Assembly: GCF_009363535.1 (NCBI RefSeq)
Contig: NZ_CP045369.1
Location: forward strand, 2,243,001-2,307,000
DNA from: Microbulbifer sp. THAF38
GTDB taxonomy: Bacteria; Pseudomonadota; Gammaproteobacteria; Pseudomonadales; Cellvibrionaceae
DNA: 64,000 bases
Reading direction: 5' to 3'
A model generated the notes under the pieces. The model saw nothing but the letters and a program-made list of their open reading frames with translations. It ran no database searches and was not told the origin of the DNA. Made by a program: the position numbers and the translations under genes. Below, piece by piece: positions 63,635-64,000 of the stretch; the first letter of the stretch is position 1; each line of letters opens with the position of its first letter.

Positions 63635-64000
63635 CTATTTACTCTCATTCCGGTTTTCCTTTTTTTCATCCCACGGGTCTTTTACCGGTAGCCCCTCCAG
63701 AACGATTTCTTTTTCCATTAGCGTCGAATGTGATCGCAAATCATGACGAGCAATTTTAACGATAGAGAAACAGAGCAATAGTGCGACTAACAATAAGGGG
63801 GCACCCGTAATAATACTCGCCGCCAGCAGTGCCTCGAATCCTCCAAGTATCATCAAGGCAACTGGCAACACTGCCAGAGCAAAAGCCCAAAAGATACGAT
63901 TCCAACGCAGTGGCTCAACATCGACTTCTTTCTGTACAACTGCAGCAAGGATGTAGGATATATAATCAAATGTGATGGCTGTAAACAGCAGCGCCGCCAA
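63635..64000 (-). CDS. BCCT-family transporter, C-terminal part (runs off the window)
   Basis: The last 121 codons of a betaine/choline/carnitine transporter read leftwards, with the start beyond base 64000. The FDYISYILAA and WNRIFWAFALAVLPVALMILGG segments are the usual penultimate and last helices. A hydrophilic tail of about 40 residues follows and may sense osmotic strength as in other BCCTs (inferred). It is convergent with the porin gene. With the short BCCT-like gene at 61516 it makes two such transporters flanking the porin. Confidence 0.88.
   Translation of the reverse strand: MAALLFTAITFDYISYILAAVVQKEVDVEPLRWNRIFWAFALAVLPVALMILGGFEALLAASIITGAPLLLVALLLCFSIVKIARHDLRSHSTLMEKEIVLEGLPVKDPWDEKKENRNESK

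Overview
The window looks like chromosomal DNA of a marine, salt-adapted gammaproteobacterium, perhaps a Cellvibrionales/Microbulbifer-like organism. This is inferred from protein style and from the combination of ectoine and glycine-betaine synthesis with a bacterial FAN1 nuclease. I recognised no rRNA, tRNA or CRISPR array. Most genes belong to known families, so the novelty lies in combinations, gene variants and regulatory sites.

1-12.1 kb: the 3' part of a zinc metallopeptidase-like gene, a TonB-like membrane protein, a carboxymuconolactone decarboxylase-family protein, and a very large cyclic beta-1,2-glucan synthase (NdvB type) translationally coupled to a tandem universal stress protein. 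12.5-15.3 kb: a P2-type cation ATPase. 15.4-20.9 kb: a visibly AT-richer stretch with a VOC protein, a YdeI-like protein, a class D beta-lactamase, a serine hydrolase, an AraC regulator and a small exported protein. It is probably an acquired accessory block.

21.1-31.5 kb: one compact minus-strand locus for a group 3b (NAD(P)-linked, cytoplasmic) [NiFe]-hydrogenase. It runs hydB, a cNMP-binding protein, hydG, hydD, hydA, the maturation protease, hypA, hypF, hypC, hypD, hypE and a small membrane protein. hypB is absent, HypA lacks its zinc-binding cysteines, and the cNMP-binding protein has no DNA-binding domain.

32-44 kb: accessory DNA. It holds DUF454 and other small membrane proteins, an intact IS30-family element inserted in a palindrome, and a bacterial FAN1 nuclease gene overlapping a RecB-like-nuclease/XPD-DinG-like helicase gene behind a strong LexA box. 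It then has a run of small unknown genes, one of them cleanly disrupted by an IS3-family element whose pre-insertion frame can be rebuilt.

44-50 kb: a CPA2 antiporter, an NAD(P)-binding SDR, a Sad-type aldehyde dehydrogenase, a CLCA_X-like HExxH protein and a PsiE-family protein. 50-64 kb: an osmoprotection block. A MarR regulator (EctR-like) diverges from ectA-ectB-ectC-ask, followed by a membrane-anchored coiled-coil/TPR protein and a sodium:solute symporter. After a terminator come betB-betA, a short divergent BCCT-like transporter and a TorF-type porin. The window ends inside a canonical BCCT transporter on the opposite strand. Together these genes make ectoine from aspartate semialdehyde, make betaine from choline, and import related solutes.
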